Of a stretch of DNA of 64,000 nt, positions 21,394 to 33,819 are shown in pieces. Under the pieces are notes generated by a model, which was given only the letters and a program-made list of their open reading frames with translations, did not search any database and was not told the DNA's origin. Location: the NCBI GenBank assembly GCA_942159475.1, contig OW804097.1:8089685-8153684 (forward strand), given 5' to 3'. Position 1 is the first letter of the stretch, and the number at the start of each line of letters is the position of its first letter. Origin of the DNA: Sthenelais limicola (taxonomy: Eukaryota; Annelida; Polychaeta; Phyllodocida; Sigalionidae). A program made the position numbers and the translations under genes.

Positions 21394-24300
21394 TTATGGA
21401 AATTCCCAACCTAGCCTAAATTCAAGAATATCAATGACAATAGATGATGCCAGGCGTTGATTCAAGAAATAACTGTATTTTACCCACCCTGGTACTGATG
21501 ACTGCCGCTACCTATATAGTGGCGCTGCTTGCCAGGCAATGCTTATTTCACAAGTTGTATGTAGAAGCTTAAGGTGTGTTTATGGAGGCAGACGTGTGAT
21601 GAGTGGAGTAGTGGGGGCAGTGTGCAGTTATAACACCATTAAACTATACCCCAGTACAGGCTGGCTATATAACCACCTGCACCACTACTGTATACTGAGG
21701 TCCGGAGAGTCTGGGTTATCCTAACTTGATTTCCCCCAGTCTCAACCACTAGACCCACCTTTTGTTTACACTTGTCTGAGTTTCAATGCAACACCACTCG
21801 TATTATAAAGCCTTTGTACTCTTAATCATGTATTGTGCAATGCACCCACCAATATCAAGTTATTTTTATGAGGGCTCTTCTGATAAAAACAGGTTCATGA
21901 TCTCCCTATATTTCCAGCCTATAGGCTGTCTACAAGTCAGACATAATTATTTTCAGTGTTTATTAAGAAATATCTGCAAGAATTTCCTTTCACTCTGTTA
22001 AATATTAAATCCATCGCTGCCTTTCCTCTCTCTATCTGACCCGACTACTGTAGTACTGGTAATTCGATTGGTTAATTAATTAAACATTATAACATGTATA
22101 TAGAACTTTTATTCACAATCATACATAATATAATATAATCTGAAGAAGGACACAACCCTCACCACCGCTGATCTTCCTGGTGGCCCTTCTAAATTAAATT
22201 TTTGACAATTTCAATTTGAGATAATAAATAAATCTTAAACTAGCATCAGAGATGACATTGTAGAAATGAAATTATGTTCATAAGCATAACACGATGGTAA
22301 TAGTTGAGTGTTGAGTGAGAAAGTCCTTGCAATGTTTTTGTTTGATTATTCGTATTACTAAAAAAGTTCCATGAGGTGCAAATGTTCTTGGTGTTTTTCC
22401 TTTGCGATCGTGCATATAGATACAATCATAATTTTAATCATTATTATATTTGTTATGGACAATCCTGTAATCACCTTAAAGTTCAACTTAACTATCATGA
22501 ACAGTGCCATTTTTTTTCTTTTTTGTTCTTTTTCGGCAGTAATACACAAATTCATGATGTCGCCATTAGACGGTGTTCCCACCACCTGCCTTATAGCTAA
22601 ACAACTGTCATATATACATAATATCACAGTTTTTATTACAAAATAAAATATATTTTATTTAATTTCTGTCCATGTCGAGGGGTGGACGGGGCGGCCATGA
22701 TTAAATAAGTTCTTCTATAACAGACCATATCCTTCCTTTGATAATATTTTTAAATCAATAAATCTTTAAATCAACTCCTTATACTAGGTAGTTGCTTACA
22801 AGGTTACAATTTCTTAGGTATTTTTACTATCATTTTCTCTTATTATTGTTATATTATTGTTATACAAGTTGAACCGTACTAACTGTATATAAAAGGATTG
22901 ACACACACCAAGCTCTGTACGCGGGAAAAAGCGTCTTTAAGGATGCGTTACTAATGTATGTGGCAGTAAGTGATGTTACGTCTTAAAATATTGCGTCCTG
23001 ATTGGCATAGTTGTTGACAAAAATGTCTGGATGAAAGGTAGGCCAGAAAGACTAATAATACAAATTCATTTAAAAAAAATAAAATAATACAAATTCAGGA
23101 ACATATTTTATAATTAAAGCTTGGACGATTTCCTGTCCAATAATGTGTACTGTCAGGCGAAAAGTCTTGTATATCGAGCAAAGCGGCCGATTACGAGTGC
23201 TGCGAAATCTGGGAATACAAAAGTAGGCCCTTTGAAACATACAGTAGGACTATTCCCACTATTGCACTCCCTCCCTCTGCCTGCGCTACGCTGTTGCCTT
23301 GCATTACACTGACAGCTGCGTGGGAGGAAGTCAGCTACTGGAATAGCAGCAGAGATGGTGGCGGACATAGCGGCGGATAGACTGTCCCACATAGGTTCCC
23401 ACACCCTCCCCAGCCCTCTCCCCTGCTGTTAAGAAACATTTCTGAATGAACAAAACTGGGTCTGCATTCAATATTCTATTTGTCTGGTTGTGTTTCAGCT
23501 TTATCAGCAAATGGAAAGTTGAGTGAAGGCTCATTTAATGCAACAGTGGTAGATAGGTCTACACGGCGGGAAAAACAAGAATCCGAAAGTAGTACACATA
23601 TCCATGCACAAGTGTTGTTCGGCAAGAAAGTCAGCTACTGGAATAGCAGCTCGAAGCGTAATTAAACAATAAAAACCTATTTTATTTTTGTACCTATGCA
23701 TTGGAACCCACCTAACAACCATTCACTCCTTCCAAATTAATATCATATTAATCTATGGAAAACCATTTATACATGTTATGAATTAACCCCAAACTGGGAG
23801 AATTAGTAGGCTAACCTGGTAAATGACTGACGAATTCACCATTAAAAATGCATGCGAACTGGGGAATTTCGTTCCGGGTTAGCTGAGAATTAGAAACCAA
23901 ATCGGAAACTTCCTAAAATTCCCAAATTGTGCTTTTTAATATTTAGCTAATCTTCCCTTTCCATCATTTCTACTTAGACTTCATGAATTCCTGACTGGGG
24001 CATAGCATTTGCTAATTCACTCCGAGCTGGCATCTAATTCTCTAGACACCCTGCTATTTCGGAAAAACACTAGGCCTACCTTTGCAGGCACATTCCGGAT
24101 TGGCTGCCGAGCTGGGCCAATTTTCCCGAAATAGGATGCCAGTTCACTGAGAAAAAGGCTAATCAGGAATATGGTTAGGTAGATTAGGAATCATATTACT
24201 AAAATTCTGTACATTTGGGTTATATGTATAAATGGCTTTCCATATTAATCCCCTTTATCATGAAAAACGGCCTTATTGATATTTTTATGACGATTATATA

Positions 24301-26347
24301 CAGTTAGTAAATTATTACATAACATATACCAATACGATGATAATCACTATATACCATCAATAAAACATGAATAATGACAATTTTCCTTCCTGTACTGGTT
24401 GAATTTAACAAGTATACATATAGGCGCCTAGTATATTTTTCCTCCCTCTACTGGGGTGGATGGTGTGGGGGGTGGGTGGAGGGGTACAATTGACAAGTGC
24501 AATATTGCCGCTCTCTAATTTTCAGCTATAGAACTTAGCCTTTTCATATATTTTCACCCATTTATTGTAAAACAAAATCAAATAAGAATTAAATGCATTG
24601 CACACCGCCATGCTTGCAGGTCTAGCTAGCCTATAGGTCTGCACCCGGGGTCTGCACTGACAGAATCACAACAAAAACAGCCCTATATTCGCAACCCTGT
24701 AAAATGTTCTAAACTTCATAAAGATCAGTCTTTATTCATATCATGTATTTACAAATCACTCTGGTAAACCTCCTGATTGTTTGCTTGAATCTCTTCTAAA
24801 ATCCCACCAGTAATTTAAATTAGCCACCCACAGCTCGCAGATCCCTATACTTCTAAGATATTCCGTCAGATGGCGTGGTCGTCGAGGAGACATGTCAGCT
24901 TTTACGCGAATCGCGCTGAACTGACGGGGTATGCGCCACACCGCTGAAACTTGCTACACCCGGCCGGCCTGGTGTGGCATTCCAGTACAACCTTACACTT
25001 ATACATGAAAGGCAGCTTTCTGACGCATGCTCCCAGGGCTCTACTCCTGGTACACCCCCTACACCCGGACTCTATGCTCTCCGTCGTTTTTAATTGTTAC
25101 ATTTATGGAACTCGTATCAACTATTAGACATTAAGACAAACGCTCTTATCTTGTTTGTTTGTTTTTTACAAAGAAAGGATGGTACAATGTAGACCTACTT
25201 CATAATTTCGAGTAAATTTCTTTGTGTGTGTACGTGTGTAGGGCGGCGGGGGTAAATTCTGATTTCACCCGCAGTGCTGCTAACTTCTACGATTTCACAG
25301 TAGTATTAAACTAGGCCTACGTCTTCAGTGTCGAATAAAATGCTACTATCTGTAAGGACATTTAGGACCAAAACATGTTCTAGATGAATAATTTGTAGCC
25401 TATCCCCTGCAACTGTTCGCCGACACATCGGATTTCTTGCAAGAGGGGTTCGCCCTGTGCAGAATAAGAGAGATTGGCACAAGGCCAATAGCCCACCTGC
25501 GTGGCAGATCTTGAGTCCAAAACGTGAGGAAAGGTTATTTTTGCATAGCCATAGGAATAGCATTGCATAGAAATTAGAACATATCACAAATACATAGCCT
25601 ATGATATAGATCTATGGTCGATTCTCATGAATTGGTTCCAAATGGGAAAATGTCTTTTTTTACTAGTTTTCTTCAAATAGATCTTTTCCATATGGTCATG
25701 TCTCATAGTTAATGGCTCTATGGTATCGGACTCTATAATCTGAACAAATGACTACCCACTTTTCCATAACTACGGTGATTTTTTTTTTTTAGGAAATTAG
25801 AGTCATAAATATGCCGAAAATAAACCTTCACACCAAAATATTGAATATATCATTCTGAAAATCAATTATGAAAATAGGATAATGTGGGTTTACTTATTCT
25901 TATGTGCCAAGTGTTTCATGAATCATAATCCATAAAAATAAATTACACTAAAATCTTTAATTAAAGATTTGGGGGTAGAGAGATCTAACCTATTCTGGCC
26001 GTCACCGTCCATGACGCTGATAATTGGGTGTAATATAGGACTACTAAAAAATCATGCAATAGATGACGCAATATATTTTAGAGTATACTTCCAACAATTT
26101 CCAGACATAAGAAACGCAGTTTCAGGGTATAGAATATTAGGGAATGGGGCGCCTATACTAGCAATTTCATTTCATTCCAATGACCTTTTTAAAAATACCC
26201 ATTTAGAAAACCCTTGAATGAGTGATGAATGTACCTGTATTTACGTAAGTATCGAACATATAAAAATGCATCATACTATTTCATTTGGTCCTTTAACATT
26301 CAATATTTTCTTTGTATTCAACATATTTATGCCGCAGGACAACTATT
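21394..26347. other. About 5 kb without a recognised gene
   Basis: AT-rich sequence with scattered words only. A 23-bp sequence AAGTCAGCTACTGGAATAGC (then AGC) occurs at about 23,328 and 23,628, bracketing 300 bp. A GGTGGATGGTGTGGGGGGTG tract is at 24,470. No open frame longer than about 90 codons and no splice-compatible domain was recognised. Confidence 0.5.
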
Positions 26348-26377
26348 TGGGTAAGATTTTCAGAAAATGTACAATTC
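26348..26377 (+). mobile_element. Solo MITE-A left end
   Basis: TGGGTAAGATTTTCAGAAAA then TGTACAATTC is a single terminal repeat with no partner nearby. Confidence 0.6.
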
Positions 26378-27726
26378 AATCGACCATGAGAATCAACCAT
26401 ATCTGTACGAGCATACTCACTATAGGCCTAGATCTAATATTCATTAAAATCTCAACACAGTCTTCGCAAAATGAAAGAAAGTAATAACTTTAGTGATAAC
26501 TTGAATATAGATTTTCATATAATCAGTGTTAAGTGAACTTACCACTATAAAGTTACTTTATGTCAGGGAATGATTCTATGTTTCTAGAACAGTAACAGAC
26601 AAGCCACGAAATATTATATCCAACTTATTAAAAAAAGAAAATATATACTCAGACGCATACTAACTAGGGTGGCCTGGTATTTTTCAACAGAATAATTTAA
26701 TCATTTAAGGAAGGAAGAATCAAGAGAGTCTTTTAACAGCAAACTCAAAATGAATGGAGAAAGAGATTTCAGCACAGGAAAAATGAACTTGAAACGATTA
26801 TATGACGTAATTGAGGGAATGATTTAATATCACCCCCGATTGGTTTTCAAAATCTCATAGTTAATAAGAGTATCTGTGACAGTATATGATTTCTGTTGAT
26901 AGTCTCTTGCGATGACAGTTTTGGGCGTCCACATAACAGTGAATATCATCCTATTAAATGCAGACGAAATATGGGAAGGCTGTGACAAATATTTATATGC
27001 CTAAACCTATGCTACAGATACCTCCATTCTTGCCCATTGTTTTCCTACCTGCCCACCTTAGCAATATTTTCTGAACCCTATAAGCGTGATAATTTACATT
27101 AATATCTTTCTGATATCCCAGATTCCGTGTATATAATGTTATCACTATTGCTTGATAATAAGTGTGTCGAATAATAAGTTCAATCTCGAAGTACATACAA
27201 AAGTCTAAATGCAAAATTTACACTAGTGTCAATACAACTTTCTTGTTTCTTCATTTAAACAGGACAATGAAATGAAAGTAAGTTAATTGCTAATCGTCAA
27301 AATCTGATCCTTTGCTTTGATCATTATTTTATTTTACCAGGTCATTCCTTGTTCACTTTATATAATTATATTGTATATATAACAGTCATTCCTCTATAGC
27401 CCGGGGTTGGAAGAGGGATTCAACCCCTTAGATTTGATAGAATGTACAGTAGGAGATCTATAACAAGTCATTGGTTGTAGAGACTACATCACTCTTGGTT
27501 GTAGAGGCTACATCCGTTAGTAATGTTTGTTCATCAGTTACAAGTGTCACAGCCTAATCTGCCCCCTCACATTTAGGCACAAGACCATGCATGTTTATCT
27601 AAGTATCCATGTCAGTTACAACATCAAAGTAAATCACAGAATACACTGTCTGGCATGGCTTTAGATTCTTGTCTAAGACTAGGTTTAGTTTTAAATGTCA
27701 GCGTCACATGTGGAATATAAAATCCA

Positions 27727-27887
27727 GGCCTGGATAAATTCTAAGAACCAGGGGTGAAGAATATATATAATAGTAATTTTCTTAATTCTCCATGGACTTG
27801 AAGTTCAACTTAAAAGGAAAACGGGGGCCTGGATAAATTCTAAGAACCAGGGGTAACGAATATATATAGGCCTAATAGTAATTTTCA
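27727..27887 (+). repeat. 99-bp-offset tandem duplication
   Basis: GGCCTGGATAAATTCTAAGA then ACCAGGGGT and GAATATATATA starts at 27,727 and again at 27,826, followed by TAATAGTAATTTTC in both. Confidence 0.8.
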
Positions 27888-27974
27888 ACCTATTTTACCC
27901 CCTCTGCCACTAGTGATTTGTGTGCGCCGAATTTTTAGTCATGTCGGTGACGAATTTTGCCTGTCGGCGCCGTT

Positions 27975-28230
27975 TTTTACCTATAGTGGAGGCGCCCTAT
28001 TCAAGAGAGCAAATAACCCTACATATTCGAACATCCCTAACAGAAACACAATAGTCCATGATGGACCAACATTAAAAATACCCAGAAATAGATCAAAATT
28101 GGGAGAAAACACTGTTCAAGTTAAATGTGCACAAGCTTGGAACGGACTTTCACCCAAACAGAGAAATATTGGGACAATAGAAGCCTTTAAATCGAACCAG
28201 AAAATGTGGCTAAATACCCTATATATTTAA
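27975..28230 (+). pseudogene. 5'-truncated non-LTR retrotransposon, C-terminal tail of RT polyprotein
   Basis: An open stretch ending at TAA 28,228-28,230 encodes the tail pattern seen at the end of animal non-LTR polyproteins: basic residues, then CAQAWNGLSPKQRNIGTIEAF, then a short terminal helix. It parallels LCQTWNDTAPNIRN...IKTFLKKEY at the end of the intact element at 57,180-60,029. No upstream RT domain remains; the remnant is dead. Confidence 0.6.
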
Positions 28231-29580
28231 TAGTAGGCCTATCAACATGCAACTCGTATATATTATTCTGATTAAATCTCCATATACCAACCCACAAGAA
28301 ATGCCATCAGATAAGCTATAAACCAAAATGTACCATACCAGTGCACAAAGCAGATTGAACTCATTTAGAATCAAATAACCCATTGTAGGACATGTGGTGA
28401 AAACACTAACACCAAATCGACTGGATTTGTGTGGCAAAGTGGTTCAAACCAATGCCCAATGACGATGAGAATAATATGTATAGATATTTATGTACCGTAT
28501 ATGAAGAAGCTATGTACAAAATCCAAGGCAATATATATATTTCCCAATTTCGTCTATATTAGCAACAATAAAGTCCTCTGGTCCTGAGGAGGAGGGGAGG
28601 ACCAGCGGAGCAGAGGAGCTGGCCAAGTGGCACAAGTACACAGACATATGAGTTTAGAGATTATGAGGGGGGCTCTGGTCCGCTGGGCCTCAGTCGCACT
28701 GGACCCAGCGGAATGGGTAGGAGAGAGTGTCCTGACGGTCCTGTGGGATCCTGTGGGAGCTGCGGCGCACAGGCGAGCGAGTGTGGTGAAAGCGCCGCGT
28801 ATTACTTGACATACATGTCGTCGAGGGACGATGTGTCTGACCTTGACCCCAGTGGTGTGCGTGCATGGATAGGCCTTCACTGTTTACACCCGATACGCCA
28901 ACGTTCACCCTCTTGTCCTAAACTTTCTAATACAGTTAGGCCACATTTGCACTAGTTCCCACTTAAGCCTATGTCTGATAAGTATTGTCACCTACTGTGG
29001 GAATTTATTGTCAGCTTGATATGGAGATTTCCACCTTTTATTTAAGGCGCTTCAAATCATTGGAGCAGAAGCCATCTTATTATTGTAGTTCTCAGTTAAT
29101 GGTAAGGTGGCGTCCTAGTCTGGGAAGTTGTTACTGTTGGTTCTCATTGAACTCATCAGGTGGCTGCGTAATGGGGGCAGTCATCAATGATTAGCTGTTT
29201 AAAATGACTATAAAATTGGCACTTGAGTGTCAAGTTAGAATACGTCCCGTCTAATGATGCTCACTCTCATCGGCAGACTACAACGCGTGAGTTTGTAACA
29301 GACAGGAGTCTGGTACGGTAATCAAGTGTAGGCGCGTACCCTGTGGCTCAAGTGCCTCTTGGTCCTGGGTGACAGGGCCTATTTATACCCGACCCATGGG
29401 CTGATGCAATGTCCCTATGGCTGACGCAATGGCCTCGCTCCCTCATCCCAGAGTTTGGAGTCTGAGAAATCTCTAGCTTCATTATAGCTCTTCATTATAG
29501 CTCTAGCTTATTATATATATCCATGGGTACAGCTCCTACCGTTTTGCACTTTCCCAGGTTCTGTTTCTGAGCGACTTTTG
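28231..29580. other. No gene recognised; local GC-rich patch
   Basis: 28,560-28,880 is relatively GC-rich and open in several overlapping frames on both strands, but none has recognisable domains or consistent coding character. CTTCATTATAGCT is duplicated near 29,480. Confidence 0.45.
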
Positions 29581-29594
29581 CTATGTTATGCTGT

Positions 29595-29680
29595 AAAGAA
29601 TAGATATGGATATGTAGTGGATATCAAGAATTGAATTGTTGATATCTGAAATTCGAATTTTGGATATCCAGAAAGTATCC
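29595..29680. repeat. GATATC quasi-palindromic array, outlying units
   Basis: Units such as GTGGATATCAAGAATTGAAT, TTGATATCTGAAATTCGAAT and TTGGATATCCAG. Same type as 30,230-30,910 but separated by about 550 bp of unrelated sequence containing a short (ACGTTGATT)3 repeat at about 29,868-29,892. Confidence 0.7.
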
Positions 29681-30229
29681 GCACAAGGTATCCTAGGAAG
29701 TAAATGGGTTATATTTCGGAATGTTAGAGTGTTTTTATATTTAAATTTCCAACGAACTACCCTCCACCCACCCGTCGCGTTGTCCACCCCACATGCCACC
29801 CGGGCCTCGGCGCTGTTTATTCAGTAAATAAACAGTGCTATCCATTTCGAATCCCATTTGCCGGTTACGTTGATTACGTTGATTACGTTGAAGTGACTTC
29901 CGGCTCGTACGGAATGGAACAAGGGATCGGAATGGTCAATGGCGTGGATGTAGCTGTGTGGGTTGAGTGTGGAGGTTGAAACGAAAATGGATTGTGGAAG
30001 TGTGAGTGCCTGAATCGACAATGTAAGTACGCTAGGTTGTAGGTATAGGCCTAAACTAAGTATTCCATGCATCAATAGACATTCTCAGCGGGGAAATTAT
30101 TGAATGCAGGCAGAGAAGTAACCACATGGAATAAGAGTATATATCGTTGGACACTAGTAGTCTGTGCACCGTGCGAAATTGTAAATAGAGTCATTCTGAC
30201 TTCTTCCAAGGAAGAAGCGGGGGTGCCGA

Positions 30230-30910
30230 CCGTCCAGAATTGATTAAGGATATCCAGAATTGATTTATGGATATCAAGAATTGATTTATGGATATAAATT
30301 CTAGATATCTGAAATTCGAATTTTGAATATCCAAAATTGAATTCCAGATATCCACAATTCAATTTTGGATATCAAGAATTCAATTTCAGATGTCAAGAAT
30401 TGATTTATGGATATCAAGAATTCAATTTCAGATATCAAGAATTTAATTTTCAATTCTGGTATTAAGCATTCAATTTTAGATAGCCATGAATTAATTATTG
30501 ATATGAAAAAATAATAACAAACTTGAACTTTGGATATTTTAAGCATATAATTAATTCCTCCACACACAATTTTAGGTATAGAAAGTTTTAAATCAGATAT
30601 CCAAAATTCAATTTCAGATATCCAAAATTCGAATTTCAGATATCCAAAATTCAATTTCAGATATCCAAAATTCGAATTTCAGATATCAACAATTCAATTC
30701 TTGATATCTGAAATTCGAATTTTGGATATCTGATATTGTATTGTTGATATCTAAAAATCAATTTTGGATATCTTTAAAAGATGTTTATTATGTCATTTTT
30801 AATTTTGGATATGTCACGGGCAATTACGGATATCTATAATTCAATTTTGGATATCTAAAATAGAATTGTGGATATCTAAAATTAATTTCTGATATCCACA
30901 ATTCAGGAAT
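30230..30910. repeat. GATATC/AATT quasi-palindromic minisatellite
   Basis: About thirty imperfect units of 21-22 bp. Each has a GATATC core alternating with an (A/C)AATTCGAATT-like core, for example GATATCCAAAATTCGAATTT. Both cores are palindromes, so the array has no fixed orientation and could fold extensively. Antisense frames rich in WISEIEF repeats are artefacts. Confidence 0.85.
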
Positions 30911-31172
30911 AAATATACCAACGGCTTCCCATACCTTCAACACGTGTATGTAAACAAAACAAAAAGTCAGAGAAATTATTGTTGTCATAATTCGAGTGTA
31001 TTTTAACTTGGTAGTGTTAAGTTAAAGGCAGGAAATATTTGAAAATTATAGTATTTGCTAGTTATGTAATGTATGTTCATTGTTAACTATTTCTATCACA
31101 GAAACAACATTTAAATGATGTAGTAAAATCGCCAAGACCTGTGGGAAATGAAATGATATTGTTAACTTAAAG

Positions 31173-31268
31173 TACACTCTGTTTGAAACTTACCTAGAGT
31201 AAATATCAAAGTGACCCAATGGTAACCCTATGGCAAGCCGCTCCAAGTAGATCTCGAATAGAGTGTAC
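31173..31268. repeat. 96-bp foldback repeat, copy 2
   Basis: TACACTCTGTTTGAAAC, GACCCAATGGTAACCCT and GGCAAGCCGCTCCAAGTAG, ending GAATAGAGTGTA. Close copy of 2684-2779. Confidence 0.7.
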
Positions 31269-31994
31269 ATATCTTAAACTTGTATTGATACATGTATACT
31301 GATAATAATAAATTACTATCATACCTCAGATGTATTCATAATTAAATGTTGATCTCTATAACCTTGTAATATATAATATTACATGTATATGTCTATAATA
31401 TATAATATGTCTATAATATATAATATATTTGTAATATTTACTCTAAATTTAAATTTAAATGTATGTAGAGCTTATACTTTTTGTTTTTGTTTTTAAAGGT
31501 TTTTATTCAACATAGTCTGCCATCGTGGCTCTTACAATTCTAAGTAGCTATACTTGACTTGGTGGTGGTGGGAGTTGCCAAATTTTGGTACTATTTGAGT
31601 GACCCAGTATGTGTTCCTGTAATTAGATGTGCAAACAGGGACAGGTATCACTGGGTGAGTGAACATCAGGTAGACTAGATGTATCCACCCCTATTTTGCT
31701 ACTGGTAGTAATTTGACATTTTATAACTTGAACATATCAAGAACTTCACTGGATCTATTTCAGAATATATTCCGGTTATTTCTGAAATAATAATTGGATT
31801 TATTTCCCCACCAGGTAGTGTATTGTGTTTTATTTCTGTATTCACATTTACATCGATAATTTCAATGGGAAAAGGGCTTTACCTTCTGAGTAATCACTTA
31901 GCATTAAACTCGTTTATGGCTTATGGTAAGAAGTAGGCTTCTGTCATATTCCAAGTCATTGCTAAGTGAAATTAAGGCTTATACAATTGGCTTA

Positions 31995-32096
31995 TGGTAT
32001 ACCACCCTAATAGCCTGGAACGCACTGCCCATGGAAGCACATGAATGTAAGACAAGGAAAGAGCTTAGAGAGTATTTAGAAAATATTAATGTTTAA
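31995..32096 (+). pseudogene. Non-LTR retrotransposon tail, 33 residues
   Basis: Reads WYTTLIAWNALPMEAHECKT then RKELREYLENINV and stop. The AWNALP followed by a K/R-E-L-R-x-YL helix is the typical extreme C-terminus of animal non-LTR polyproteins. Upstream frames are broken. Confidence 0.5.
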
Positions 32097-32421
32097 AATA
32101 TTATAAAAAGTTGGAGTTAATTGTAAAAATTCAAATATAATAAGCGTTTAAAATTAACTGAATGTGTTATGTTTCGGGAAAGATGATATTAGTCAGTTTC
32201 TTTATTATCTGTATGTATGTATGTTGTTTATTTCCAGTTCAATTACAGTTACATCAATATAATTAATACAATATCTGGAAATGGGTACCACATTCTATGC
32301 TAATCATAGCTCTACCAGGAGGTCCCTTCTACGTTTAATTACATTATTATATACAGTTCAAGTTATTTGCTCGTCATTCAATACTGTACGGTACAAAAGG
32401 CAAATTGTCTGATCGTTAGGG

Positions 32422-32712
32422 GGACCATTTGCATTCATACGAACACTCCTGGCGGCCCGCCCATTCAGATATTGCTTCATTGGGTGGGGTGGTGCGATTT
32501 GCATTCTGACGAACACTGGTCGCACCAGCCTTTTTGTGTTGATCTACTTTGTCAACGTGGTCTCTTATGGACTAGTATACATATATATTGACAGACGTCG
32601 TCTGAGTAGCCAGTTGCATTCTAACGAACACTCCTGGTGGTGTCAGTCGGCCATCTGTCCTTACATGGACCTGGTCGATGGCATTCTAACGAACACTTGA
32701 TCGAGCCGGCCC
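32422..32712 (+). other. Four stem-loops sharing the loop TTGCATTCTAACGAACACT
   Basis: Four copies of TTGCATTC(A/T)(T/G/A)ACGAACACT at 32,429, 32,499, 32,614 and about 32,679. Flanks differ between copies but are complementary within three of them: GGTGCGA/TCGCACC for the second, CCAG/CTGG for the third, GGTCGAT/ATCGAgCC for the fourth; the first has only CCA/TGG. Conserved loop with covarying stems suggests a structured RNA or a protein-binding cruciform. No family recognised. Confidence 0.55.
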
Positions 32713-32868
32713 ATGTCCGTTCATTCACTACAGGTACGGAGGAGAGATAGAGCAGTCGGGGGGCGTAAGTCTAGTCTGAGTTCATTGTAGGGTGAGGGTT
32801 TCTAGTTTAGTCGCACTTTGGTTGGTCTTAGTGATTACCATTGTCAGTTAATTAGTTGGATTATTTCC

Positions 32869-33340
32869 TCAATGTTGGGGGTCGTTTTGATTGGCCTGGC
32901 CCGGAGAGTAGGAATAATGTTCTTCTTCTAGGTAGGCTTTGAAATCACTAATTGTTAGGGATGCTTTCCTCCCTTTGGGGGGCAATTTGTTGTAAAGGTA
33001 CGGTGCCTGTACATAATACAATTTCTTCATCCTCTCGGTTTTCGCCATAGGGACTTTTAGCAATTTGCCACTTTTTAGGTTTCTTAGATTTAATTGCCTA
33101 TTGTCGGTGAAATTTTCATCGCAGCTCATTGAGAAAGCGATTTGGAGATGTGCCTCTCTCCTTTCATTTAGAAATGGGATTTTGTTTTTGACATGGAGAT
33201 CTTTTACACTCTCAGTTCTTTTTAGATTGTAAGCTATTCGGATGAATGAATATTGAATAGTTTGGAGTCTCTCCAAATGCTTCCCTTGAGCTGGTAAATG
33301 TTTTAAAACTTGTTTTATAACGTAATAATTTGTTTTATAA
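32869..33340 (-). pseudogene. 5'-truncated non-LTR retrotransposon, C-terminal region
   Basis: Minus-strand open frame, about 155 codons when extended upstream of the first internal start. It reads LERLQTIQYSFIRIAYNLKR, then PFLNERREAHLQIAFSM, then APYLYNKLPPKGRKASLTIS and DFKAYLEE. The order 'LQ...R', 'L..RR' and 'YNKLP....FK.YL' is that of the thumb-to-C-terminal region of animal non-LTR polyproteins. It has no RT or endonuclease motifs, so it is a dead 5' truncation, from a family different from the intact element here. Confidence 0.65.
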
Positions 33341-33369
33341 CTTTAACTTGTTTTATGTCTTGTTAAATA

Positions 33370-33525
33370 TCTTTATTAGTCAGTCACTCTCTTAGTATAG
33401 AAATCTTTGTCTATAAAGGTAATGGTTGCAAGACCTGGATTTCATCCAGAAGCCTGGTTATACATTTGTCAATCTCATACTTGTATAACTTCAGAAAAAT
33501 AAAGTATTTTTCAATTCAATAAAAA
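33370..33525 (+). repeat. Probable 3' end of a non-LTR element
   Basis: ACTTGTATAACTTCAGAAAA, then AATAAAGTATTTTTCAATTC and AATAAAAAATAAA. AATAAAGTATTTTTCAATTCAAT tails are typical of CR1/L2-like 3' ends in animals. It lies just before the solute-binding gene. Confidence 0.4.
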
Positions 33526-33715
33526 ATAAATATACAAACTCCTCAATTTGATGTACATCATTGTCTTGACTTTTTATACATTGTTCTTTCCTATTATTCA
33601 TTTCTTATATGTACATGGCTTTGCATTACAACAATTGTTCTTTTGTTTCATTTTCAATTTCAATCTCATCTTAACACAATTTATCACAATATTACCAGGT
33701 ATTATTCAGCTAGGG

Positions 33716-33819
33716 ATGGTTGTGTCCAGGATATTTCTGTTGGCCTTGGTTCTGCCCATGGCTGCAGCACGGATATGGACACTACAGGTGCTCAAGGACT
33801 ATTCTGCCATGGCCTATAT
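33716..33819 (+). CDS. Solute-binding gene, exon 1 (signal peptide)
   Basis: Starts at ATG 33,716 shortly after an acceptor-like ATTACCAG (to 33,698), so a non-coding upstream exon is likely. Encodes 34 codons plus two bases; donor TAT|GTAAGT. Confidence 0.8.

Noticed and set aside
28554..28955. GC-rich open frames on both strands as a gene
   Set aside because: Several overlapping frames of similar length, no domain, no splice-consistent context.
30072..30654. WISEIEF/FLISEIEF repeat protein on the minus strand
   Set aside because: Translation of the GATATC/AATT array; interrupted and without codon bias.
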